DNA of 64,000 nucleotides, taken from Clostridia bacterium (GTDB taxonomy: Bacteria > Bacillota > Clostridia > Christensenellales > Aristaeellaceae). The notes under the pieces were generated by a model that saw only the letters and a program-made list of their open reading frames with translations, was not told the origin of the DNA and ran no database searches. The stretch covers positions 1 to 64,000 of the forward strand of contig CAAGII010000016.1 of the NCBI GenBank assembly GCA_900769875.1, read 5' to 3'. The translations under genes were made by a program, and so were the position numbers. Position 1 is the stretch's first letter; every line of letters starts with the position of its first letter. Positions 11,037 to 18,928 of this stretch are shown here, in pieces.

Positions 11037-12050
11037 TTACAGGTTCTTCGCCAGCTCGTCCACAATGGCGGGCCGGTCGATGAGTCCAAAGTTCATATCC
11101 TTGTAGCTCCACGCGGTGCGGCCGATCTGCAGCGCGTCAAACGCGGCATGAATGTCGCGATACCACTGCAGCACATCCGCATCCTGCGCCTGCTCAATCA
11201 CGCCGTACTCAGTGCAGCACATGCTGACGCCGCGCTCCTCGCACAGCCTGACCATGCGCTCGAAACGGCGATAGAAATAGCCGCTGTCCACAAGCCTTGT
11301 CTCGTTCCTGTCGCCGGCGCAATCCTGCCCGATTTTCTCCGCCTCCACGGCATACTCGCCTTCGCTGTGGGGATAGGAAATGCGGTAATCGCGCGGCATG
11401 GTGGTGACCCAGTACGCCCCCTGATGCGTGAACATGAACGGGTCGTAGCAATGGAACACATATGCCAGCCTGTCATCCGGCGGAAGCTCAAGCGCGGGCA
11501 GCGCATCGAGCGAGTTGTTCCAGTAGCTGCCCACCAGAATCCAGTTCTTCGGCGCAATGGCGCGGATGCGACGCATCGTCTCGGTTGCCATGCGGTTCCA
11601 TGTGGGCATCACATCAGGATCGGTCACCTCATTGAGCAGCTCAAAGGCGACGAGCTCGCCGTCACCCGCATAGCGGCGGGCAAACGTATCCCAAAGGGCG
11701 TAGAACCTCTGCTGCAGCTCCTCGCTCTCGAAAAGACCCGATTCGTTGAACATCGCCTCATAGGAAAAGCCCTCAGCCTTATGCAGGTCGAGCATCAGGT
11801 GAAGGCCATGCTTTGCGCACCACGCGACCGCCTTGTCAAGATAGACATAACCCACAGGCTCGCTTCCGTCCGCTGTGGCCGCAAAGACCTCAAAATCCAC
11901 CGGGATACGCACATGATCCGCGCCCATTGCCGCGATACGGGCAAAATCCTCCTCGGTGATGTAGCGCGCGATATGCTCCGGATCGTGATGCTCATGGCTC
12001 ATCCAGCCGCCAAGGTTCACGCCGCGCATGAATCCGTCGATACGCTTCAC
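11037..12050 (-). CDS. Glycoside hydrolase family 5, no signal peptide
   Basis: This 337-residue TIM-barrel GH5 hydrolase starts directly with the barrel (MRGVNLGGWMSHE) and has no export signal, so it likely acts on imported oligosaccharides. The catalytic acid/base is in ELLNEVTDP and the nucleophile in CCTEYGV; HCYDPF in the middle is also typical. The start is taken as the GTG at 12050, which follows GGAGG by 8 bases. ATGs further upstream (to 12080) overlap the ribosome binding site. It pairs with the secreted GH5 just downstream, suggesting stepwise extracellular then intracellular breakdown (inference). Confidence 0.83.
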   Translation of the reverse strand: MKRIDGFMRGVNLGGWMSHEHHDPEHIARYITEEDFARIAAMGADHVRIPVDFEVFAATADGSEPVGYVYLDKAVAWCAKHGLHLMLDLHKAEGFSYEAMFNESGLFESEELQQRFYALWDTFARRYAGDGELVAFELLNEVTDPDVMPTWNRMATETMRRIRAIAPKNWILVGSYWNNSLDALPALELPPDDRLAYVFHCYDPFMFTHQGAYWVTTMPRDYRISYPHSEGEYAVEAEKIGQDCAGDRNETRLVDSGYFYRRFERMVRLCEERGVSMCCTEYGVIEQAQDADVLQWYRDIHAAFDALQIGRTAWSYKDMNFGLIDRPAIVDELAKNL

Positions 12051-12083
12051 TGCCTGCACCTCCATACATCCCATCATCATTGG

Positions 12084-12111
12084 AAAAGGCGGCGACCAGA
12101 AGGTCGCCGCC
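12084..12111 (-). terminator. Intra-operon terminator/attenuator between SBP and GH5 genes
   Basis: A perfect 10-bp stem (GGCGGCGACC/GGTCGCCGCC) with a 4-base loop is followed on the minus strand by TTTTCC. It sits between the solute-binding protein stop and the first GH5 start. It probably lowers read-through so that the binding protein is made in excess. Confidence 0.65.
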
Positions 12112-12142
12112 CCGTTGTTACGATGCTACCACCGTCCGGTGC

Positions 12143-13498
12143 TTACTGCGCAGAAACACCATTGAAGATGTCGCACAGCGCCTGCCACACGGGAGCCTTC
12201 GCCTCGTACAGCTCGGCGGGAGTCGCAGAAGCCAGGTTCCACAGATAGTCAGAGCCCTCAACGTCGTTGATGGAGCCGATGTACAGCACGGCGTCAGCCA
12301 CGCAGTGCTCGGGCATACGCAGCATGGCGTAGGTCTCGTCCACAGCACGGTCGTCGGTGTAGTTGTACTTGTTGCCGATCCAAGCGTCCTCGTCGTCATA
12401 GCCGGGAGTGGGATCAGTCATCAGGTCATAGATCTTGGCGATCTTTTCCAGCTCTTCGGCGGTGTAGCCAGCATTGGGGATCACGGTCACGTTGTCAGAC
12501 ACGATGTTGACATACGTGGTGCCCTTGGGGCCAACGGGGAAGGCAACGCAGCCCCACTCGTCGTCCATGTCAGCCATCTCGGAGTTATCATTGAAGCCGC
12601 CGTAGGTCTGATACATGTAGAAGCCGCAGAAGCCCTGCTTCCAAGCGTCCTTGTAGTAGTCCCAGCTGCCGTCAGCGGGCTGCTGATAGAAGTAGGTGTT
12701 GAAGATGTCCTTGGACCAGGCCAGAGCTTCCAGAGTCTCGTCGCTGTTGGCAGCGATGACCAGCTTGCCGTCCGCGTCAAAGTCGAAGAACTTGCCGTTG
12801 TTGGCAAACACGGCCACACGGTACATATCCACGTTGGAGCCGGTCATGCCGTAGATGTCGATCACGCCGTCGTTGTCAACGTCCTTCTGGATCTGCTTGA
12901 GCATGGTCTCGAAGGCTTCCCAGGTCCACTTGCCTTCAGCCTGCAGATCATACACGGTATTCCAGTCGATGCCGGCTTCCTTCAGCACGCGCTTGTTGAA
13001 GTACAGGCACTGACGGGGTTCGGAGTTGCCGGTCGCCACGCCGTAGACGTTGCCGCCCTTGGACATGAAGTTCACGGTGGAGGAGTTCCACTTCTCAGCG
13101 GTCAGATCCACATTGCTCGGCCAAGCGGCGAACACGTTGTTGGCCATGGGGGTGCCCACGAAGTCCGGGGGCAGGATGTACAGGCGATAGGTGCCGTCGG
13201 GAGTGGACTGGAAGTTGATGATCTCCTGAGCCTGGGAGCCCCAGTCGCCGCCCTGCATCTGCTTGTAGGTGAAGTTGTAGGTCTCCATCAGCCAATCCTG
13301 ATAGTCATACGTTGCCTGGGTCTGCTCATCGGGCTCAGCCACACGCTCGTTGGGGCCGGACCAGTAGTCATACAGCACCACATTCATGCCACCGAAGTCG
13401 AGGCCTTCGATGACTTCCGGATAGCCTTCCGGAACTTCCGCCAGCGCCATGGCGCACAGCATGGACAATGCGAGGAACAGAGCAACGATCTTTTTCAT
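12143..13498 (-). CDS. Extracellular sugar-binding protein of an ABC importer (family 1 SBP)
   Basis: This 451-residue periplasmic-type binding protein captures an oligosaccharide outside the membrane. The signal peptide (residues 1-20) ends in an Ala-x-Ala site (AMALA-E); the only cysteine, Cys15, is not in a lipobox, so the protein seems to lack the lipid anchor usual in Firmicutes. The middle part carries the many Trp, Tyr and Asp residues typical of SBP_bac_1 sugar sites. ATG at 13498 follows AAAGGAGGG. It has its own promoter and lies after two permease genes, with GH5 enzymes downstream, so beta-glucan fragments are a reasonable cargo (inference). Confidence 0.85.
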   Translation of the reverse strand: MKKIVALFLALSMLCAMALAEVPEGYPEVIEGLDFGGMNVVLYDYWSGPNERVAEPDEQTQATYDYQDWLMETYNFTYKQMQGGDWGSQAQEIINFQSTPDGTYRLYILPPDFVGTPMANNVFAAWPSNVDLTAEKWNSSTVNFMSKGGNVYGVATGNSEPRQCLYFNKRVLKEAGIDWNTVYDLQAEGKWTWEAFETMLKQIQKDVDNDGVIDIYGMTGSNVDMYRVAVFANNGKFFDFDADGKLVIAANSDETLEALAWSKDIFNTYFYQQPADGSWDYYKDAWKQGFCGFYMYQTYGGFNDNSEMADMDDEWGCVAFPVGPKGTTYVNIVSDNVTVIPNAGYTAEELEKIAKIYDLMTDPTPGYDDEDAWIGNKYNYTDDRAVDETYAMLRMPEHCVADAVLYIGSINDVEGSDYLWNLASATPAELYEAKAPVWQALCDIFNGVSAQ

Positions 13499-13564
13499 TG
13501 GACATACCCTCCTTTAGATTTATCTACACGCGCCGGATCATGCGTCCGGCACATACAGAACTGG

Positions 13565-13587
13565 GAAAACGATCGTCCGAAAACGAT
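13565..13587. promoter_or_regulatory. Tandem GAAAACGAT operator-like repeat at the SBP promoter
   Basis: Two exact copies of GAAAACGAT (13565-13573 and 13579-13587) with a 14-base period lie just downstream of the -10, over the predicted transcription start. Sequence style (AAACG core) resembles LacI-family half-sites. No regulator gene is nearby. Confidence 0.5.
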
Positions 13588-13594
13588 TGAGTCC

Positions 13595-13623
13595 ATTATA
13601 TCACAGCTTGCATGGAATTACAA
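13595..13623 (-). promoter_or_regulatory. Promoter of the sugar-binding protein gene
   Basis: TTGTAA (-35), 17-base spacer and a perfect TATAAT (-10) on the minus strand, about 97 bases upstream of the start codon. Confidence 0.75.
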
Positions 13624-13642
13624 GCCCCTTTTTCGCCATTTC

Positions 13643-14653
13643 TTACATCTTGGTACCGGTCATGGCGAGGCTCTCGACGAAGGTGCGCTGCGCGAAGCAG
13701 TAGAGCAGGATCAGCGGCGCGGAGCAGAACAGCACGCCGATGGAAATCAGCTGCTGCTGGCGGCCCACAGGCACGATGACTGCCTTGCCCACCTCGCTGG
13801 AGAAGAAGCGGCTCATGCGGGACACGATGGAGCCCAGCTGCGTGGAGAAGATGGAGTAGCTGGACAGGAAGTTGCGGGTGTAGAACAGGTCGGTCCACTG
13901 CCACACAAAGGCGAACAGGAAGCAGCTGGTGATGATGGGCATCGCGTCGGGCAGCATGACCTTGACGAAGGTATGCAGTGTGCCGCAGCCATCGACATAG
14001 GCGGCTTCCTCCAGACTCTTGGGCACGCCCTTGAAATACTGGCGGAGCATGTAGATGTACAGACCGTCCTTCAAGCCCATGCAGGTGAGGGACATCATCA
14101 CATAGGGTGTGACCTGGCCGCGCAGGTTGATGGACTTTCCGCCGTTGAGGAGCGGAATCAGGCCAAAGAGATCGAAGTTGGCGAAGAACACATACAACGA
14201 GGAGGAAATGGTCTGCGGCGGCACAATGATGACCATGACCACGCACGCGAACCAGAATTTCTTGAGCGGGAAATCATACCGTGCAAAGCCATAGCCCACG
14301 AAGGTGCAGGCCGCCACCTGACACACGGCGACCAGCAGCGACGTCCACAGCGTGTTGAGCATGGAGCGGGGCATATCGGTCAGCTGGGCGACGATGCTGA
14401 AGTTTTCCAGCGTCACATGGCGGGGCAGCAGCACGATGGTGGAGTCGTACAGATCCTTTTCCGGCATCACGCTGGTGCTCAGTCGGGTCAGAAGCGGCTG
14501 AATAATCATGAAGCACAAGCCGAAGAGCAGCAGCGCACGCACCACGGAAATCACGCGCCTGGTGATCTCATGCTTGAGGTAGTAACCGCCGGACTGACGG
14601 TTGCGCTCCATGAGCCTCGCCCATCTTCCCTGCTTCCTGGCGGTCTTACTCAT
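13643..14653 (-). CDS. Sugar ABC transporter permease (MalG type)
   Basis: This inner-membrane permease has six predicted membrane helices and the EAA loop (EEAAYVDGCGTLHTFVKVMLP, about two-thirds along) that contacts the ATPase. It belongs to the carbohydrate uptake family 1 and would partner the permease just upstream and the binding protein downstream. The start ATG at 14653 overlaps the preceding gene by 8 bases; a longer frame upstream is not used. The C-terminus ends ESLAMTGTKM, typical of MalG-type permeases. No ATP-binding subunit is encoded in the locus. Confidence 0.88.
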   Translation of the reverse strand: MSKTARKQGRWARLMERNRQSGGYYLKHEITRRVISVVRALLLFGLCFMIIQPLLTRLSTSVMPEKDLYDSTIVLLPRHVTLENFSIVAQLTDMPRSMLNTLWTSLLVAVCQVAACTFVGYGFARYDFPLKKFWFACVVMVIIVPPQTISSSLYVFFANFDLFGLIPLLNGGKSINLRGQVTPYVMMSLTCMGLKDGLYIYMLRQYFKGVPKSLEEAAYVDGCGTLHTFVKVMLPDAMPIITSCFLFAFVWQWTDLFYTRNFLSSYSIFSTQLGSIVSRMSRFFSSEVGKAVIVPVGRQQQLISIGVLFCSAPLILLYCFAQRTFVESLAMTGTKM

Positions 14654-15638
14654 AGTAATGCACCCCCTTGGAGATGATGAACGAGCAGATGCCGATGAAC
14701 ACCACGGCAATCGCGAAGTAGATCCAGCTCATTGCCGCGCTTTCCGCAAAGCGGAACTGCGAATACATGACTTCGTTGATGCGCTCCATCACCTTGTTGT
14801 CGTTCTTCATGAAGAAGTCGATGATGGTGTAGATGCAGTTGACCAGCAGCAGCGGGCTGACCATGGGGAAGGTGATCTTCCAGAAGGATTCCCACGCCGT
14901 GCAGCCTTCGACGTCCGCCGCCTCATAAAGGCTGCGGGGCACGGACTGGAGTCCGCCAAGGAATACGATGATCTGGATGCCGGACGCCATGACGATGTCG
15001 TAGATGGAGTCAATCAGCATAAAGAGGACGTCGAAGAAATCGTTCATCACGCCGGATACGCGCAGGAGGCTCTGCAGCGCCGCGGAGATGTTGACGCCGG
15101 AAGAGTTCGCAATATCCTCGGAGATGCCCTGCATCATGTTGTAGAACTCATTCTGCGACTCAATGCCCGGGAGCACGCCGCTGGACAGGATGACCGGCAG
15201 GAAGAAGATGGCGCGCGCAAGGGTGCGACCTTTGAACTCCTGATTGAGGATGACTGCCACCACAAAGCTGATGACCAGCGTTGCGAAGGTGTTGAGAACC
15301 ATTCGGGAGATCTCTTCCATCAGCCTCTGGTTGAAGTAGGGATCGACCTGCAGGGCGTAACGGTAGTTGTCAAACCCGATGAATTTCTTGTTGTAGCCCG
15401 CGCCGGGAACCATCTCCACTTGGCACAGACTCATCACGAAGGATTCCATCAGCGGTCGGAGCATGAACACCAGAAAGCCGATGATGAAGGGCAGAATGAA
15501 CATGTAGCCTGTTCTTGCTCTGCGGGCAGGCATGGTGGCATAGTACTTGGTGCCCGGGATGAAGGTGGAGAACCCGTCCGCGATCTTCTGATACCATGGA
15601 GCCTTGGGCGGCTGCCAGGTTTGCTGCTTTTTGATCAT
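14646..15638 (-). CDS. Sugar ABC transporter permease (MalF/UgpA type)
   Basis: A 330-residue permease with a cytoplasmic N-terminus, a TGYMFILPFIIGFLVFMLRP first helix and the EAA motif region EAADVEGCTAWESFWKITFP. It has about 65 extra residues in the third-fourth helix interval (around SQNEFYNMMQGISEDIANSSG), an unusual insertion. It overlaps the DUF5696 gene upstream by 4 bases and the second permease downstream by 8, so the three are translated as a coupled unit. Confidence 0.88.
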   Translation of the reverse strand: MIKKQQTWQPPKAPWYQKIADGFSTFIPGTKYYATMPARRARTGYMFILPFIIGFLVFMLRPLMESFVMSLCQVEMVPGAGYNKKFIGFDNYRYALQVDPYFNQRLMEEISRMVLNTFATLVISFVVAVILNQEFKGRTLARAIFFLPVILSSGVLPGIESQNEFYNMMQGISEDIANSSGVNISAALQSLLRVSGVMNDFFDVLFMLIDSIYDIVMASGIQIIVFLGGLQSVPRSLYEAADVEGCTAWESFWKITFPMVSPLLLVNCIYTIIDFFMKNDNKVMERINEVMYSQFRFAESAAMSWIYFAIAVVFIGICSFIISKGVHYYE

Positions 15639-18229
15639 TCCGCCTTACCTCCTTTCACGAAATAGCTGCGGGGCTCAACCGTGAACCCATCGGCCTCATA
15701 GGGCATGGATGTGTAGTTCACGTACACCTCGGCGCCGTTCTCATAGCGGGTCACGGTCACGCTGTCCTTAAGGTACGCGTGCCCCACGATGCGCTGGCTG
15801 TTCAGACCCGCCATATCCTGCTGGTAGCGCCTGTAGATTGCGGCAGCCTTGTCAGCCCAGTCGGCATAGCCTGCGCCGTAGAGGTAGGAATGCTCGCTGT
15901 CCTGCACCACCTTGCCGTCCTCCATCATGAAGGTGAAGGACAATCCCGCGCCATACTCGGCGCAGCGCAGCAGCTCGGTCTCGTAGTCGTTGGCAAGGTT
16001 GATGGGCATGGAGGTGTATTCCTTCATGCCGTGGATGGCAATCTGGTAGAAGGGCACGCTGCCGTCAAGCAGGGAGTACGGGAGACCCTTGAAGTCCATG
16101 TCCGTCACAAGATCCGCGTAGGGCATCGCGTATGCGTTGCCGCGCTTGATCTTCACCTTCAGTCCCGCTTCGGCGGCTTCCTGCATGGACTGCACGTTCA
16201 TCCGCAGCACTTCCTCGCGGGTCACGGTATCCTTCTGGTTGTAGTTGGCGCTGAGCAGATAGCCGATGTCGCGGAACGCCACGCCGCAGGCCTGCTTGTC
16301 CTTGAGCGCGCTGATGAGGTTATCGGTCATCCGCTGGGCATACTGCGGGCGCACCAGATAGTACGGATCGCGGAACTTCGCCTGACGGTAGGTGATCTCA
16401 TAGAAGGGATACAGCTTCACCTGCTCGCGGGTCGTCAGACGCGCCGCGTCACCAAAGCCGAAGAAGCCCTGCAGAATCCCGCTGTCGTACGCGAAGGTGG
16501 AGATACCGTCGAAGTACAGCGGTACGCCGCTCTTGTCCGCAGCGGCGATCAGCTTGTTCATGCCGCTGCTGCCGCCCAGCTGCCGCTGCGCCTTGACGCG
16601 CGTGAGCACCTTCTGGGTAATGCCGCCGTTGGCCCAGCCGCTCATGGTCACGCTCAGGTTTTTCGCCGCGTTCTTGCCGGTCAGATCGCCAAGAATTGTC
16701 TGCGCCTCCTCGAAGGTCGTCACAGGCACGATCGATTCCAGCGGCAGACCCAGCTTCTCGACGATTTTGTCAATCGCGCCGACCAGCTCGACATGCAGCG
16801 GCATATCGTCCGCCACGGTCGCCCCGCGCAATTCGGGATAGGTCGCGCACAGATAATCGCCATAGGCGGCCGCCATATCCACATAATTGGCGCTGTCAAT
16901 GAAGCGGTAGCGCTGCGTAATCACAGCGTCGGGCACCTGCGCCTCATACATGTACACCAGCTGCGCCGTTTTGGCGGAGATGTTGTACTGGTCGCTGTGG
17001 ATGATGGTGTGGCGGGAGCGTACGGTGTTGTAGCTGTTGTTGCGTCCGCTGATATCCGCCATCACGGACGCCCAGCTGCTCCCCTCCTCCAGAATGCAGA
17101 TGAAGGAAGCGTTCTGCTCCTCGCGCGTCATGCCGAATACCGGGAAGTCCGCGCGGGTCTCGGTAATGGCTTCCACACGGTCGGAGCCGTAGTCCCAGCC
17201 GTAGAGGTTGGCGTAGTAGGCATTCTGGGCAAGCTTGCCGTTGTTGTAGCGAATCAGCGAGCCGCCGCCCTCAGGCACGAGCATGCTGCCGGTGTCGCTT
17301 GTGCCCGCCGCGCCGAACATGGGCAGGATGGACAGATACTTGATGGGATAATCAGCATAGTAGCGGATGGAGGAGGTCGGCACCTCGACCACCAGGTCGC
17401 TGCCGTCCAGACGGTAAATCACGCTGACATTGTAGACGGCGGAGACCTTTGTCTTGCTGCCGGCTACCAGCTGCTGATCAATTTGGAAATCCTCCTGAGT
17501 GTAGCCGCCCTCCTTGACGAAGTAGTCCTGAAGCTTGGCCTTGTTGTTCTCGGAGGTATCGGCCTTGAGGATGTACAGCGCCTGATTCACCACCTCGGGA
17601 TACATGGCGATGATTTCATCCTTGTTGGCCTTGGATTCAAGCTTAGCCGGCTCGTAGAGGGTGTAATTGCTCTTGACCTTCTTGGCGGTCTTGGAGCCCA
17701 TCTTGTCCATGAAGGCGGTGAAGCGCTCCACCGTGATGGCTGTGGGGATGGTGTACACCTTTTCCACACGGCCGACCGTGTAATCCACGCGGATGGAGCC
17801 GTCCTCCTGAGGCGCGACGTTGTACACGCCCTCCTCCACGGAATACTGCCAGTTGTTGAGGTCGACCGTGCCGCTGCTGGTCGCGTAGGTGACCGTCAGC
17901 GTGGATTCCAGCGCGCTCTTGTTGGAGGCAAGCGCAATGGGATCGCGAGATGCGTCCGCAGGGTTGGACAGCCATTGGTAGCCGGACTTCTTGTCCAGCA
18001 CCGTGAAATGCGTGGTGGTGGGATCAAGCTCGAAACGGAGGCTGTCGTTCTCCATCACCATGGGCTTGGTGCTGCTCTCGAAGTAGGAGACCACGGGCGG
18101 GTTGACATGCTCTTCCTCATCGCCTGACAGCAGCAGCTTGCCGCCAAAGTAGAAAACGGCAGCGAGCACACCCAGCACAACCACCCATCGGAGCAGCCGG
18201 ACGACGAAGTTTTTGATCTTCTTGTTCAT
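15635..18229 (-). CDS. DUF5696 membrane-anchored extracellular protein
   Basis: An 864-residue protein with one N-terminal membrane helix (about 12-34), the rest predicted outside. It matches the DUF5696 family as known from Clostridia and Paenibacillus carbohydrate loci: an N-terminal beta-rich part (FELDPTTTHFTVLDKKSGYQWLSNP) followed by a probable TIM-barrel-like, glycosidase-resembling part (GWANGGITQ, LYFDGISTFAYDSG, YPFYEITYRQAKF). The biochemical activity is not known. It lies between the permease pair and the YIP1 gene, and its stop overlaps the permease start by 4 bases. A role in glycan capture or cleavage is inference. Confidence 0.8.
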   Translation of the reverse strand: MNKKIKNFVVRLLRWVVVLGVLAAVFYFGGKLLLSGDEEEHVNPPVVSYFESSTKPMVMENDSLRFELDPTTTHFTVLDKKSGYQWLSNPADASRDPIALASNKSALESTLTVTYATSSGTVDLNNWQYSVEEGVYNVAPQEDGSIRVDYTVGRVEKVYTIPTAITVERFTAFMDKMGSKTAKKVKSNYTLYEPAKLESKANKDEIIAMYPEVVNQALYILKADTSENNKAKLQDYFVKEGGYTQEDFQIDQQLVAGSKTKVSAVYNVSVIYRLDGSDLVVEVPTSSIRYYADYPIKYLSILPMFGAAGTSDTGSMLVPEGGGSLIRYNNGKLAQNAYYANLYGWDYGSDRVEAITETRADFPVFGMTREEQNASFICILEEGSSWASVMADISGRNNSYNTVRSRHTIIHSDQYNISAKTAQLVYMYEAQVPDAVITQRYRFIDSANYVDMAAAYGDYLCATYPELRGATVADDMPLHVELVGAIDKIVEKLGLPLESIVPVTTFEEAQTILGDLTGKNAAKNLSVTMSGWANGGITQKVLTRVKAQRQLGGSSGMNKLIAAADKSGVPLYFDGISTFAYDSGILQGFFGFGDAARLTTREQVKLYPFYEITYRQAKFRDPYYLVRPQYAQRMTDNLISALKDKQACGVAFRDIGYLLSANYNQKDTVTREEVLRMNVQSMQEAAEAGLKVKIKRGNAYAMPYADLVTDMDFKGLPYSLLDGSVPFYQIAIHGMKEYTSMPINLANDYETELLRCAEYGAGLSFTFMMEDGKVVQDSEHSYLYGAGYADWADKAAAIYRRYQQDMAGLNSQRIVGHAYLKDSVTVTRYENGAEVYVNYTSMPYEADGFTVEPRSYFVKGGKAE

Positions 18230-18241
18230 CTCTATCTCTCC

Positions 18242-18928
18242 TTAGAACAGGCGGAACGCGATTTCTCGGTACAGGGATACAAAGAAGCCAATCGCGTCGC
18301 TGAGCAGGCTGAAGAACACCAGCAGCAGGAAGATAATCACTGCCGCACCGAAAATGGTCACAATCAGGAAGATGATGGTCTTGCCGGGGCCATAGTCATG
18401 CACCTGCATCAGGCCGATAAAGACCAGTCCCAGCGACCAGATGACCGACACGCTCATCAGCACCTCGTAGAAGGCCGCTTCGTCGTAGGCGATGATGTTG
18501 CTGACCAGCACCAGCGGAAGCTGGATGATGACAAAGGGCATCAGCGCATAGCACATGGCCATGTAGATATCCTGAAAGCGTCCCTTACCGTCAAAGAGTG
18601 TGGTCATGCCCCAGTTGGCAATGCACAGAATCAGAAACGGCAGCAGCAGCGACGCGCACTGCTCAAACACATTGATGTACTGCAGCGGGGCGTTGATAAA
18701 CTGGAAGTTGGTGAACATCAGCTTGACAACGCGCGTGAGCAGGAACAGAAAGAGGAAGGTATGCGCAGCCGGGAGCGAGCCGCGCTTCTCATGCACCAGG
18801 TCCCAGAAGCCGTCAAAGGGATGGAAGATGACATAGAACACATAGCGCATCGTGTCCAGATAGCGCCGCCACCATGCCTTGCGTGCTTCTGCCTTAGTTG
18901 TCAAGCTTTTTGACGCGATTGCATTCAT
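18242..18928 (-). CDS. YIP1-family multi-spanning membrane protein
   Basis: A 228-residue protein with about five membrane helices and the YIP1 start pattern (YVFYVIFHPFDGFWDLVHEKRGSL). Function in bacteria is unknown; YIP1 members often sit next to sugar ABC transporters and DUF5696 genes, as here. The ATG at 18928 lies 9 bases after GGAGG inside the end of the preceding gene, giving an unusual 35-base overlap with the NHL-repeat gene. Stop to next start is 12 bases. Confidence 0.8.
   Translation of the reverse strand: MNAIASKSLTTKAEARKAWWRRYLDTMRYVFYVIFHPFDGFWDLVHEKRGSLPAAHTFLFLFLLTRVVKLMFTNFQFINAPLQYINVFEQCASLLLPFLILCIANWGMTTLFDGKGRFQDIYMAMCYALMPFVIIQLPLVLVSNIIAYDEAAFYEVLMSVSVIWSLGLVFIGLMQVHDYGPGKTIIFLIVTIFGAAVIIFLLLVFFSLLSDAIGFFVSLYREIAFRLF

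Noticed and set aside
9807..18127. Very long open frames on the plus strand opposite the GH5, ABC permease and DUF5696 genes
   Set aside because: They are antisense to well-supported genes, lack ribosome binding sites, and read as His/Ala/Arg-rich sequence without domains, as expected from high GC at third positions. The same holds for those near 1.7-3.2, 18.9-24.8, 44-46 and 51-52.6 kb.
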